This document shows positions 1 through 5,736 of a stretch of 8,661 nucleotides of DNA, piece after piece. A program made the translations under genes and the position numbers. Origin of the DNA: Actinomycetes bacterium (GTDB taxonomy: Bacteria; Actinomycetota; Actinomycetes; Mycobacteriales; Micromonosporaceae). The notes under the pieces were generated by a model. That model was not told where the DNA came from and did no database searches. It was given only the letters and a program-made list of their open reading frames with translations. Positions within the stretch are counted from its first letter, which is position 1; every line of letters begins with the position of its first letter. Location of the stretch: positions 1 through 8,661 of the forward strand of contig JAEYGD010000134.1 of assembly GCA_023402505.1 (NCBI GenBank), in the 5' to 3' direction.

Positions 1-2
1 GC

Positions 3-710
3 CACGTGGTGCCGTTCCTGGTAGCGCTGACCGACGACCCGGCCACGCCGGACCGGGTGGCAGTGGTCGACCTGCTCCGGTCGGTGGTGCTCGGCGACCG
101 GCGCGACGACGAGCTGCCGTTCGATCCGCTGCGGACCTTCGCCGCCGCGGAGGGGATCACCGACGAACAGGCGGCGTTGGTCGAGCGGCATCTGGAGGCC
201 GAGGACCTGTACGAGCACGAGGAGGCCGCGGCACTGGCCGACGACGTAGCGGTCCGGTGGGAGGCCGACGCCTTCCACGCCGGAGCGCGGCACACCGACC
301 GGTACGTCCACTGGCTCACCGATCCGGACCCGCGGTTGGCCGGGTACGCCGCCGAACTGCTCGTCTGGTTCCCACCCGACGAGGCAGCGCTGGCCGGACT
401 CATCGCGGTCCCTGACGACGAGACCCGCGCCGTCACCCGGGCCAGCGCCAACCTGGCCCTCGCCCACTGTCCGGCCGACGTCGAGCGGATCGACGACCGC
501 CTCCGTGACACGCTGTCCGCCAACGCTGCGGTCGTCCGGGTGACGGCGGCGGTGGGACTGGCGTACCGACTCGGTGACCAGCTACCCGACCTCGCCCTCG
601 ACGTCCTCATCGACGCCCGGACCTCGGACTTCGACGCCGACGTACCCGGCTGGGACCGGTCGGTGCGCGGGTTCGTGGCCGTCGCGTTGCACCGACTGGG
701 CCTCGGCTGA
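3..710 (+). CDS. HEAT-repeat family protein, C-terminal part (5' end outside window)
   Basis: The reading frame is open to the left edge and ends at TGA 708-710, so the gene is 5'-truncated by the window. The visible part is about 235 residues. It opens with HVVPFLVALTDDP, the 'xPFLxxL' helix typical of actinobacterial HEAT-repeat proteins. It continues as paired amphipathic helices, for example RYVHWLTDPDPRLAGYAAEL and later LAGLIAVPDDETRAVTRAS. Compared with the paralogue at 1274-1873, where the PFL motif lies at residues 82-84, roughly 75-80 N-terminal residues are missing. Such proteins are alpha-solenoid protein-binding scaffolds. No catalytic residues are visible and the partner is unknown. 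The family call is fairly secure; any specific function is not. Confidence 0.75.
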   Translation, partial: HVVPFLVALTDDPATPDRVAVVDLLRSVVLGDRRDDELPFDPLRTFAAAEGITDEQAALVERHLEAEDLYEHEEAAALADDVAVRWEADAFHAGARHTDRYVHWLTDPDPRLAGYAAELLVWFPPDEAALAGLIAVPDDETRAVTRASANLALAHCPADVERIDDRLRDTLSANAAVVRVTAAVGLAYRLGDQLPDLALDVLIDARTSDFDADVPGWDRSVRGFVAVALHRLGLG

Positions 711-820
711 CGCGTCGGTCGCCCCGTCGTCGCCCAGCCAGGATTTCGGGTTCACCGGTCGCGACGCTCCACGGCATGATCAGAGAGGACTGGGACGGCC
801 CCCGGAGACGAGGAGAGACC

Positions 821-1210
821 GTGGAACGCGTGACGGGTATCGGCGGTGTCTTCTTCCGCGCCCACGATCCTGACCGACTCAACGACTGGTACGCCACCCA
901 CCTTGGGGTTGATCCGGCACCGGAGTCCTACGACGTGTCCTCCTGGTGGCAGAAGCCCGGACCGACCGTCCTGGCGGCCATGCCGACGGACTCCGAGCAC
1001 TTCGGCGGTCTGGAGCGTTCCTGGTCGCTCAACTTCCGCGTCGCCGACCTGGACGCGATGGTCGCACAGCTGCGGGACGCGGGTATCGACGTCGAGGTGG
1101 ACCCCGAGGAATACCCGAACGGCAGGTTCGCCAGCCTGCGAGATCCAGAGGGCAACGTCGTCCAGCTCTGGGAGCCCGCGGGCGCCGACCGCCGGGGACC
1201 CGAGCACTGA
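821..1210 (+). CDS. VOC (glyoxalase/bleomycin-resistance fold) family protein
   Basis: I chose the GTG at 821 (129 residues) because AGGAG at 811-815 sits 5 nt ahead of it. An in-frame ATG at 776 would add 15 residues but has no comparable ribosome site. The first beta-alpha-beta unit is residues 5-30 (GIGGVFFRAHDPDRLNDWYA, ending in HLGVDP), with the usual 'x-x-W/F-Y-x-x-x-L-G' pattern. The second unit runs from about 68, with NFRVADLDAMVAQLRDAGID, to the classic ending RFASLRDPEGNVVQLWEP. Glu118 in QLWEP is at the position of the C-terminal metal ligand of VOC enzymes. The usual first-strand histidine is not obvious, so metal use is uncertain. Length fits a single-module VOC protein. The substrate is unknown; it could be a dioxygenase-like, glyoxalase-like or binding protein. 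Confidence 0.85.
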   Translation: MERVTGIGGVFFRAHDPDRLNDWYATHLGVDPAPESYDVSSWWQKPGPTVLAAMPTDSEHFGGLERSWSLNFRVADLDAMVAQLRDAGIDVEVDPEEYPNGRFASLRDPEGNVVQLWEPAGADRRGPEH

Positions 1211-1273
1211 GCAGCCTCGTTCAGGCGCCTTCGCGCCACGCCTTGACCCAGGTGCTCACAGTACTCTGAGTCG

Positions 1274-1873
1274 GTGGTTGCTTCGCCGCGTGGCTCCCGT
1301 CCCGAGCCCTTTGCGGGGCTGGAGTTGGTTGACTGGGCGAGGTTCCGACCGCGCAATCCCAGAGACGCCGAACGCGACGCCTGTGAGATCCCAGACCTGA
1401 TCCGCGGCTTGGCAACAGCGGAAGGCCAGGCGGCACGCGAGTGGGGCGAGGCGCTGAGGGGCGCCCTGATCCACGGCCATAGCGGCCGGTACTTCCGCAC
1501 CGCCGAGCCAGCCGCCCCGTTCCTGATCGAACTGTGCCGCAGTGAACGGCCCGAGGTGGCCGCCGAGGCGCTCAACCTCCTGCTGAGCTGTGTCGGCGAC
1601 GACGGCCCGTTCCACCCCGCGCCCCAGCGCTCTGATGACACTCACCTGTCCGAGTTCGTCACCCGGACCCGGGCCATCATCCACAGCGGTCGGGCGGCCT
1701 ACTACCCCTGGCTGTGTTCATCGCATGCCGGAGCCAGGATCGGTGCGTTGGAACTCCTGGGCGTCCTCGAACCCAGGGCACCAGAGTTTCAGCGAGAGCT
1801 CGCGCGGTTGGAGGCATCCGACGGGAACCACTGGATTCAGCAGGCGATCCGGGAGATCCGGCTCGACCTCTAA
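1274..1873 (+). CDS. HEAT-repeat family protein (paralogue of the gene at 3-710)
   Basis: 199 residues from GTG 1274 to TAA 1871-1873. No clear Shine-Dalgarno precedes the start, and the first 15 or so residues look non-conserved, so translation may start slightly further in. Near the N-terminus is LVDWARFRP, then IPDLIRGLATAEG (about 39-51), then a helix pair ending RTAEPAAPFLIELCRSERPE (75-94). This is the PFL helix also seen at the start of the upstream gene. A later segment, RAAYYPWLCSSHAGARIGAL (140-159), aligns with RYVHWLTDPDPRLAGYAAEL of that gene. I therefore regard the two as paralogues separated by the VOC gene. Likely an alpha-solenoid scaffold with unknown partner. It is the last gene before the tRNA-derived junction. 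Confidence 0.75.
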   Translation: MVASPRGSRPEPFAGLELVDWARFRPRNPRDAERDACEIPDLIRGLATAEGQAAREWGEALRGALIHGHSGRYFRTAEPAAPFLIELCRSERPEVAAEALNLLLSCVGDDGPFHPAPQRSDDTHLSEFVTRTRAIIHSGRAAYYPWLCSSHAGARIGALELLGVLEPRAPEFQRELARLEASDGNHWIQQAIREIRLDL

Positions 1874-1941
1874 CTTGATCTTTATCCTTCGGGCGTCATG
1901 TCGGGCCCTGGCTGATCACGGAAACAGCCCTACGACAGCAG

Positions 1942-1975
1942 AATGGCCACCTCCCGAAGCCGGGAAGTGGCCGTT
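1942..1975 (-). terminator. Hairpin beyond the tRNA-Val 3' fragment, probable tRNA terminator
   Basis: GGCCACCTCCCG (1945-1956) pairs with CGGGAAGTGGCC (1961-1972) with one mismatch, around an AAGC loop. Three flanking bases on each side extend the stem (A-T, A-T and a wobble pair). On the minus strand it begins 8 nt after the 3' end of the tRNA fragment, where a tRNA terminator is expected. It lacks a strong T run, as is common in actinomycetes. It could also terminate the plus-strand HEAT-repeat gene, which stops 70 nt earlier. Confidence 0.6.
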
Positions 1976-1983
1976 GACCTGCG

Positions 1984-2025
1984 TGGGCGATACTGGGATC
2001 GACCAGTGACCTCTTCGGTGTGAAC
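1984..2025 (-). other. 3' half of tRNA-Val(CAC): attachment-site scar of an integrated element
   Basis: Read on the minus strand, the segment has the exact 3'-half layout of a tRNA. There is an anticodon loop TTCACAC (2024-2018, anticodon CAC, valine), anticodon-stem 3' strand CGAAG, variable loop AGGTC, T stem ACTGG/CCAGT (perfect 5 bp), acceptor strand ATCGCCC and discriminator A. The 5' strand of the anticodon stem (CTTCG expected) is absent: the bases beyond 2025 do not pair. The T loop is TCGATC, 6 nt instead of 7, so this copy is not a working tRNA. A fragment starting exactly at the anticodon loop is typical of tyrosine-integrase insertion into tRNA genes. The host side is to the left and the element to the right. 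Confidence 0.8.
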
Positions 2026-2107
2026 TGTCGGCGAGCGGGTCGCGTCGGGTGTGCTGCGAGGTCAGCGAACCTGCTCAGGTGCCTCTCGGCTCGGTTCGGC
2101 TGGCACG

Positions 2108-2130
2108 GTTGCTGTACTTCGCTGCTGTAC
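2108..2130 (+). repeat. Paired GTTGCTGTAC / GCTGCTGTAC repeats beside the attachment scar
   Basis: Two 10-bp near-identical direct repeats lie at 2108-2117 and 2121-2130, 13 nt apart, followed by another TGCTG. They start 83 bp inside the tRNA-derived scar and just beyond the stop codon of the last gene of the minus-strand operon. They resemble the GTTGCTGTC pairs at 4448-4471 and 8007-8030. Arm-type integrase binding sites are normally short direct repeats near an attachment core, so that is my leading reading. It is an inference. Confidence 0.45.
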
Positions 2131-2138
2131 TGCTGGCA

Positions 2139-2312
2139 TCAGACGAGACGCTGGATGCGCACCTTGGGTTGCTCGTTCCTGAGGTGGCCCTGCTTGTGCT
2201 GGCGCACCTGCTCGTCCCAGACCTCCTGGTCGTAGTCGGGGTCCGGCGGGATCCACTTGTGGGAGCCGTCGCTGTAGTGGAACTTCTCGTCGCCGGGCCG
2301 AAGGATGCTCAT
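2139..2312 (-). CDS. Small hydrophilic protein, last gene of the four-gene coupled operon
   Basis: 57 residues, beginning MSILRPGDEKFHYSDGSHKW, with a charged C-terminal half (DYDQEVWDEQVRQHKQGHL). I do not recognise a named family. The start ATG (2312-2310) overlaps the TGA of the preceding gene as ATGA at 2312-2309, and no independent Shine-Dalgarno is evident, which implies translational coupling. Codons are consistently G/C-ending. The protein has no cysteines and no membrane segment, so it is probably soluble and cytoplasmic. A longer reading of this frame up to 2498 exists, but it is a proline/glycine-rich shadow of the next gene. The same operon logic supports the gene at 2309-2527. 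Confidence 0.65.
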   Translation of the reverse strand: MSILRPGDEKFHYSDGSHKWIPPDPDYDQEVWDEQVRQHKQGHLRNEQPKVRIQRLV

Positions 2313-2527
2313 CGGATCCAGCCCAGGAATCGGTGGTGCAGGTGGCCGACTGGGACATGGGCCAGGTCCTGGGCGGCGTCGACGAGCTGGGCGGCCAGGT
2401 AGAGGGCCAGCGACACCGGGGCCCGGTCGTACTCGGCATGCAGCTCCCGTCGCCGGGCCTGGCAGGGCCACTCCCCCGCACAGCCGCCACACGTCCACGC
2501 CGGCTTGATCGGGCGGTGAGTGATCAT
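2309..2527 (-). CDS. Small cysteine-motif protein (WxCxxC...WPC), probable zinc binder
   Basis: 72 residues, MITHRPIKPAWTCGGCAGEW onward. Near the N-terminus W11-T-C13-G-G-C16 is followed by W20-P-C22, a compact Cys cluster suited to a zinc site. The C-terminal half is an amphipathic helix (SLALYLAAQLVDAAQDLAHV) and ends HHRFLGWIR. From memory, this architecture is common in short actinobacterial proteins beside stand-alone GntR regulators, often annotated only as hypothetical. Its start overlaps the TGA of the upstream gene (ATGA at 2527-2524) and its stop overlaps the ATG of the downstream gene (ATGA at 2312-2309). Function unknown; a DNA- or protein-binding accessory role would be inference. 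Confidence 0.75.
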   Translation of the reverse strand: MITHRPIKPAWTCGGCAGEWPCQARRRELHAEYDRAPVSLALYLAAQLVDAAQDLAHVPVGHLHHRFLGWIR

Positions 2528-2712
2528 CGCGGGCCGTCCTGGCTGGGCCAGTGGCCGCGGTTGACAGGGATACGGTGACGGCTTCGGCAGGGCAGGACCG
2601 CGCCGCAGCGGCAGATGCGTCGCCAGTGCCGCCAGGACCACACAGGCCGATGACGACGGGCGAGGGTGAGCGCTGCCGCCAGGACGTACTCGTCGTAGGA
2701 AACGCGCTTCAT
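2524..2712 (-). CDS. Small CxCG...C protein, unknown function
   Basis: 62 residues. The N-terminus MKRVSYDEYVLAAALTLARR is a predicted helix. It is followed by the tryptophan/arginine-rich PVWSWRHWRRI and then C34-R-C36-G-A-V-L-P-C42 with RHRIPVNRGHWP. The three close cysteines and nearby histidine could make a small zinc knuckle. I do not recognise a named family. It is coupled on both sides by ATGA overlaps (2712-2709 upstream, 2527-2524 downstream). The frame stays open upstream to 2976, but the methionine at 2712 is the sensible start because it coincides with the preceding stop. The strong positive charge suggests nucleic-acid contact, which is inference only. Confidence 0.7.
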   Translation of the reverse strand: MKRVSYDEYVLAAALTLARRHRPVWSWRHWRRICRCGAVLPCRSRHRIPVNRGHWPSQDGPR

Positions 2713-2894
2713 CGGCTCGCCCCAACGGCCGGGGCCAGGAAACCGCCGAGCTGGGGAATTGGAAGGGAGCACTGCCGCCTCCTGGTGCCGCAGGTGTCCG
2801 GAGGCGTGGATGCCCGATCGCGGGGGATGCGCCGGACATCCACGCCGGCGAGGACGGCCCACAGCGCCAACCGGGGGATCGACCTCCTCGGCAA
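2709..2894 (-). CDS. First gene of the coupled small-protein operon; start uncertain, possible frameshift
   Basis: The 3' part reads LALWAVLAGVDVRRIPRDRA then CGTRRRQCSLPIPQLGGF and stops at TGA 2711-2709, overlapping the next ATG as ATGA. That makes it the first member of the chain. The 5' end is unclear: this frame has no ATG, and the TTG at 2894 (61 residues) has GGAGG directly abutting it. In another frame the minus strand reads TTQRYLWEVAEEVDPP from TTG 2922. Removing one base from the G5 run at 2873-2877 would join the two into a roughly 70-residue protein (...EEVDPRLALWAVLAG...). I therefore suspect either a one-base frameshift or an unrecognised start. Function unknown. Confidence 0.5.
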   Translation of the reverse strand: MPRRSIPRLALWAVLAGVDVRRIPRDRASTPPDTCGTRRRQCSLPIPQLGGFLAPAVGASR

Positions 2895-2917
2895 CCTCCC
2901 ACAGGTACCGTTGGGTA

Positions 2918-2943
2918 GTCAAGGGCTGACGTAGGTGGTCTAC
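2918..2943 (+). promoter_or_regulatory. Two adjacent 4-N5-4 palindromes between divergent GntR gene and operon
   Basis: GTCA-N5-TGAC (2918-2930) is immediately followed by GTAG-N5-CTAC (2931-2943). Both are 13 bp with the same geometry and sit in the short gap between the minus-strand operon and the GntR-type gene. GntR regulators commonly bind short palindromes in their own divergent promoter regions, so these are candidate operators. Short palindromes arise easily by chance; the tandem arrangement is the only reason for mention. Confidence 0.3.
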
Positions 2944-2969
2944 TCGTGTTGCCAACCGAGGGGAACACC

Positions 2970-3185
2970 GTGCCACCGCGTTACCGCTACGAGCAGATTG
3001 CCGACGACCTCGCCGAACGCATCGCGTCCGGCGAGTTTCCGCCCGGCTCCAAACTGCCCAGCCGGCGAGAGTTGATCGAGCACTACGGGGTCACCGAGCC
3101 GGTCATCGACCGTGCCATGCAGGTGCTGCGGATCAAGGGAATGACTGAGACATTGCCAGGCGTAGGTGTATTCGTCACCGAGTGA
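2970..3185 (+). CDS. Stand-alone GntR-type winged-helix transcriptional regulator
   Basis: The chosen start is GTG 2970 (71 residues), because GAGGGGA at 2958-2964 lies 5 nt ahead; an in-frame GTG at 2946 has no such site. Nearly the whole protein is the GntR winged helix. It reads RYEQIADDLAERIASGEFPP, then GSKLPSRRELIEHYGVTEPV with the recognition helix, and the wing ending LPGVGVFVTE. There is no C-terminal effector domain, unlike full-length GntR proteins (usually 220-250 residues). Mini-GntR proteins of this size are frequent in actinomycete integrative elements and plasmids. It probably regulates the divergent operon and itself, perhaps through the palindromes just upstream. Confidence 0.88.
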   Translation: MPPRYRYEQIADDLAERIASGEFPPGSKLPSRRELIEHYGVTEPVIDRAMQVLRIKGMTETLPGVGVFVTE

Positions 3186-3187
3186 CC

Positions 3188-3206
3188 TGGCTTTATAGCC
3201 AATTTT
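3188..3206 (+). terminator. Small intrinsic terminator after the GntR gene
   Basis: TGGCT (3188-3192), TTAT loop and AGCCA (3197-3201) form a 5-bp stem, followed by A then TTTT. It begins 2 nt after the GntR stop codon. The stem is short for an actinomycete terminator, so termination may be partial. Confidence 0.4.
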
Positions 3207-3257
3207 CACTCACGCCAGCGAGTCAATAGCGGACTACGCGCAGACCCGGGGGGTCAG

Positions 3258-4220
3258 GTGGGGCGACGCGGACGAGATCTTGAGTTGTTGGTGGCGCATC
3301 TTGAACAGCAGCTCGCCAGCACCCCTCTCGAACTCAAATCTCCCGATCACGTCTACGACTATGTCACCGACACGTGGCGCGAGGTCGATGTGGCAGTCAG
3401 AGCGAGGGTAGGTACGGAAGAACGCCTCATCATCTTCGAATGCCGCGATCGCAGCCGGGTCGAGGATGTGACATGGATCGAGCAACTCGCAACCAAACAG
3501 CGAAGCGTTAGAGCGAATGCCGTGGTTGCGGTCTCTTCCGCAGGCTTCTCCGCAGCCGCACGACGCCTTGCCGACCATGAAAGCATCACGCTTCGCGAAA
3601 TTAGCCGACTTGCAGCGGGTGAACTGTTCGAGTGGCTAGGAGCGCGGGAACTATGCCTGAGGTTGCGCAGGCTTGAGATGCATCGAGTAAGCCTCGATCT
3701 TGACCCTGAAAGCGAAGAGTCAGTGCAATTGAGTCAAGACGCCGTTGCAGCTCTAAATTCCGCCAGCATGGAATCGTTAATCCTGCGCCGCAAGCAAAGT
3801 GGCGAATTCGCATCACTCGGAGACCTGTGGCGCACAATCAGAGAATTGCCATTCGAACGCAGCCTTGGACCGGGCGAGCGGCAGAACGTCCGACTCAATT
3901 TGAACTACAGCAATCCAGATGACCGGTTTCAGATCGAAACCGACACCGAACCGATTGATATCGTAAAAGCTACAATTTACGGCACATTCTGGTACACAGA
4001 CGAACTCGTTCCTACGCAACAGGCATTTCGATACAGGGAGGCGGGGGAAGTCATTGCAGAGAATGCACGGATATCCCTACCCCTCGAAAGCGGGACTGTC
4101 GAGCTTTCACTAGGTAGGAGCTTTCAGCCCGGCTATTTATGGGTGTTCACTGACAGTAGAGACGAACGAACCGGCCGACCGCTATCTATTGCAACTGAGG
4201 TGATTGAGCTTAACGGATAA
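3258..4220 (+). CDS. Mrr-like PD-(D/E)XK restriction endonuclease family protein
   Basis: 320 residues from GTG 3258, preceded by a G6 run at 3248-3253. The N-terminal domain (about 5-115) is a restriction-endonuclease fold. It has helix RDLELLVAHLEQQL, then REVDVAV with Asp44, strand LIIFECRDR with Glu61-x-Arg63, then DVTWIEQLATKQRSV and AVVAVSSAGFSAAARRLAD. The expected D...ExK signature appears as D...E-C-R: arginine replaces the usual lysine, which I believe is characteristic of this subfamily. Residues 140-320 form an unrecognised second domain rich in beta strands, perhaps for target or partner recognition. Third codon positions are visibly more A/T-rich than in neighbouring genes, which suggests recent acquisition. 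Likely role: defence nuclease acting on modified or foreign DNA. Function inferred from family. Confidence 0.8.
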   Translation: MGRRGRDLELLVAHLEQQLASTPLELKSPDHVYDYVTDTWREVDVAVRARVGTEERLIIFECRDRSRVEDVTWIEQLATKQRSVRANAVVAVSSAGFSAAARRLADHESITLREISRLAAGELFEWLGARELCLRLRRLEMHRVSLDLDPESEESVQLSQDAVAALNSASMESLILRRKQSGEFASLGDLWRTIRELPFERSLGPGERQNVRLNLNYSNPDDRFQIETDTEPIDIVKATIYGTFWYTDELVPTQQAFRYREAGEVIAENARISLPLESGTVELSLGRSFQPGYLWVFTDSRDERTGRPLSIATEVIELNG

Positions 4221-4342
4221 ACGGATCGAGCTTCAGGCTACGTGGGTTACCAGCCCCGGGCTCGTGCCCGTCCGCTGTAGACCCGGCGTCTTGGGGAGCG
4301 GCCGGTACCCCTGCCCACCGCAACGTACGAACACTGCTACCT

Positions 4343-4471
4343 CTCGCTTGTAAGTTCTGGGCGCTTCGTCCGGCGGTGTTCGTTCCCGTGTGCGACCTCG
4401 GGCAACTGTCCGCTGACCGCTGTCTACGGCCGCCCACGTCCCGGCCAGTTGCTGTCACCGTTGCTGTCGAC
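4343..4471 (+). repeat. Module-boundary spacer, copy 1 (ends in paired GTTGCTGTC)
   Basis: Starts CTCGCTTG (4343-4350) and ends with a 24-bp block (4448-4471) holding two GTTGCTGTC copies 12 nt apart. The same start, end and spacing (105 versus 104 nt) occur at 7903-8030. Between them the two spacers align by eye at roughly 60 percent, best in the first 20 bp and around CTCGG. It lies after the first nuclease gene and overlaps the 3' end of the GNAT gene. Function unknown; integrase arm sites or a cassette boundary are candidates. Confidence 0.6.
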
Positions 4472-5194
4472 TTGGTGGGCCGCGATCCTGATGCTCACCT
4501 GGTCCCCAAGTTCACGAAAGCCGAGCCGGCGAGCGAGCCGTCGTGAGGGCTCCGGGCGTGCGCGCCATTGCGGCAGTAGTTGGTTCTGAAGCGCCTCTGC
4601 CACCGCAGCGGAAGCCACCGCACGGGCCAGTCCGCGACTTCGAAAGCGGGAGCTAGTGAGCACGCAGAGGTGGGCGACCGAGCGTGGCCACTGGCGGAAA
4701 CCCGCCGCCGCTGCCACTCGTGCGCGGTCCCGAACGACGAACACCGGTGACGTGATTTCGCCTATCCCGCTCTCCGCAGCGTCATCCTCGGAGACGTCTG
4801 CGACCAGCCCATTGAGGTCTGGGTGTCCTGGCGGCAACTGGGCTATGTCAGCGGCTCCCGTCGCTGGCCGGAACTCCTGCTCGTCGAGGTATGCCAACGA
4901 GGCGGGACCGAGCACGTCCACCACGCCGTGCTCCCCGCTCCACCGCTCAGCCTCGACGGCCGACCGGAGCGGCCTCCCAGTGAGCGATTCGCACAAGAAC
5001 CGGGCGGTAGCAGTGTCCGGCGCGGTGGCGATGCCTGAGCTTCCCAACACCACGATGCCGGCCCACGTCGGCGGGCACAGCCGCGACTCGGCAGCCACAA
5101 CCACCCGCACGCCGTCTGCCGGGAAGCTGGTGGCGACACCAGCGAGGCCGAGCCAGAGGTCTTGGACGCGGTTCATCACAGCCGATCGATCCAT
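4424..5194 (-). CDS. GNAT-family N-acetyltransferase
   Basis: 256 residues from ATG 5194, with GGGGAGG at 5209-5203 (8 nt spacer). A longer frame to 5245 lacks such a site. Residues 1-125 are a variable N-terminal half. The C-terminal half is a GNAT fold: SPVFVVRDRARVAAAAGFRQ (149-168), then VAHLCVLTSSRFRSRGLARA with the acetyl-CoA pyrophosphate loop R185-S-R-G188-L-A190, then LLPQWRARPEPSRRLARRLG and FRELGDQVSIRI. It would transfer an acetyl group from acetyl-CoA to an unknown amine. The last residues (242-256, VDSNGDSNWPGRGRP) look unlike a GNAT end and are encoded in the boundary repeat 4343-4471, so the natural C-terminus may have been replaced. The gene points towards the repeat, opposite to the nuclease genes. 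Confidence 0.82.
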   Translation of the reverse strand: MDRSAVMNRVQDLWLGLAGVATSFPADGVRVVVAAESRLCPPTWAGIVVLGSSGIATAPDTATARFLCESLTGRPLRSAVEAERWSGEHGVVDVLGPASLAYLDEQEFRPATGAADIAQLPPGHPDLNGLVADVSEDDAAESGIGEITSPVFVVRDRARVAAAAGFRQWPRSVAHLCVLTSSRFRSRGLARAVASAAVAEALQNQLLPQWRARPEPSRRLARRLGFRELGDQVSIRIAAHQVDSNGDSNWPGRGRP

Positions 5195-5284
5195 CGACGC
5201 ATCCTCCCCGCCTATCGACTCGCCGGCCACTGACTTAGCGGCCAACTGAATCCGGCGTACAGGTCGACTCGTCCGTCGCCCATT

Positions 5285-5315
5285 AGGTCAGCCGCCTATA
5301 CAGCCCGGCTGACCT
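5285..5315. repeat. Perfect 10-bp inverted repeat upstream of the GNAT gene
   Basis: AGGTCAGCCG (5285-5294) and CGGCTGACCT (5306-5315) are exact reverse complements with an 11-nt centre. It lies about 90 bp ahead of the minus-strand GNAT start and overlaps the end of the 18-codon minus-strand peptide frame. It has no T run on either side, so an operator or RNA hairpin is as likely as a terminator. Confidence 0.5.
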
Positions 5316-5352
5316 GCTGCTTCTTCGGGTGCTGCCGGTCGTAGTTGGTCAT
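5296..5352 (-). pseudogene. 18-codon peptide frame, probably a gene remnant
   Basis: ATG 5352 to TAG 5296 encodes MTNYDRQHPKKQQVSRAV. The first sixteen or so codons almost all end in G or C and give a sensible charged sequence, unlike random intergenic DNA. There is no ribosome site. The stop falls inside the inverted repeat 5285-5315, as though a longer gene had been cut there. A leader peptide is the alternative reading. Confidence is low. Confidence 0.3.
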
Positions 5353-5664
5353 CGCTGGTCGGCGTTCGACGGCCCGGCGAAGGCCCAGACGGCCCAGGCA
5401 CGGCCCCTGCGGGTCTGAACATCCGAAGCGTTGGTCTGGCATCGACGATGCCTGCGCCCTTCCCTGCCGGGCCGCATTCGTCATTACACCGAGTAGCAGG
5501 AGGCGTGAGGGCGCGGATTGTATCGGGATGCTCCGACAAGAACCCTCTCCCCAAAATGTGGGGAGCCTCGGCCAGAGCCGGCACCAAATGTAGAGAACGT
5601 GACCGGGCTCACTTTTTAGCGCGCCGCGATTCAGACATACGGATTGTGACGGGCCGGCTGGTAT

Positions 5665-5679
5665 CGTGTCCTGGACACG
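5665..5679. promoter_or_regulatory. Perfect 7-1-7 palindrome, candidate operator
   Basis: CGTGTCC-T-GGACACG is a perfect palindrome directly ahead of the hairpin cluster 5679-5730. Its size and symmetry fit a dimeric repressor site. The regulator is unknown; the mini-GntR protein is one candidate. Confidence 0.4.
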
Positions 5680-5730
5680 CAGAAGCCCCGGCGTCGGATA
5701 CGTCGGGGCGACGTCCGTCCGGGGTTCTGC
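5679..5730 (+). terminator. Terminator-like hairpin with a competing alternative hairpin
   Basis: GCCCCGGCGT (5685-5694) pairs with ACGTCGGGGC (5700-5709), 10 bp with one G-U pair and a 5-nt loop, as in actinomycete terminators. The same left strand, taken from 5679, can instead pair with CCGGGGTTCTGC (5719-5730), 12 bp with one bulged G. The two folds exclude each other. This may be a simple terminator with a fortuitous partner, or an attenuation switch. Confidence 0.5.
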
Positions 5731-5736
5731 ATGAGA

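Noticed and set aside
928..1641. 237-codon minus-strand frame opposite the VOC and HEAT-repeat genes
   Set aside because: It is antisense to two well-supported genes, low in complexity and rich in Ser/Arg; a mirror of GC-biased codons.
4311..4357. Minus-strand segment with a CTTACAA loop, GCGAG and AGGTA, resembling another tRNA 3' half at the position expected for an att core
   Set aside because: The T arm does not form a 5-bp stem with a TTCGA-type loop and the invariant bases are wrong. The resemblance is limited to about 17 bases, so I do not call a tRNA fragment.
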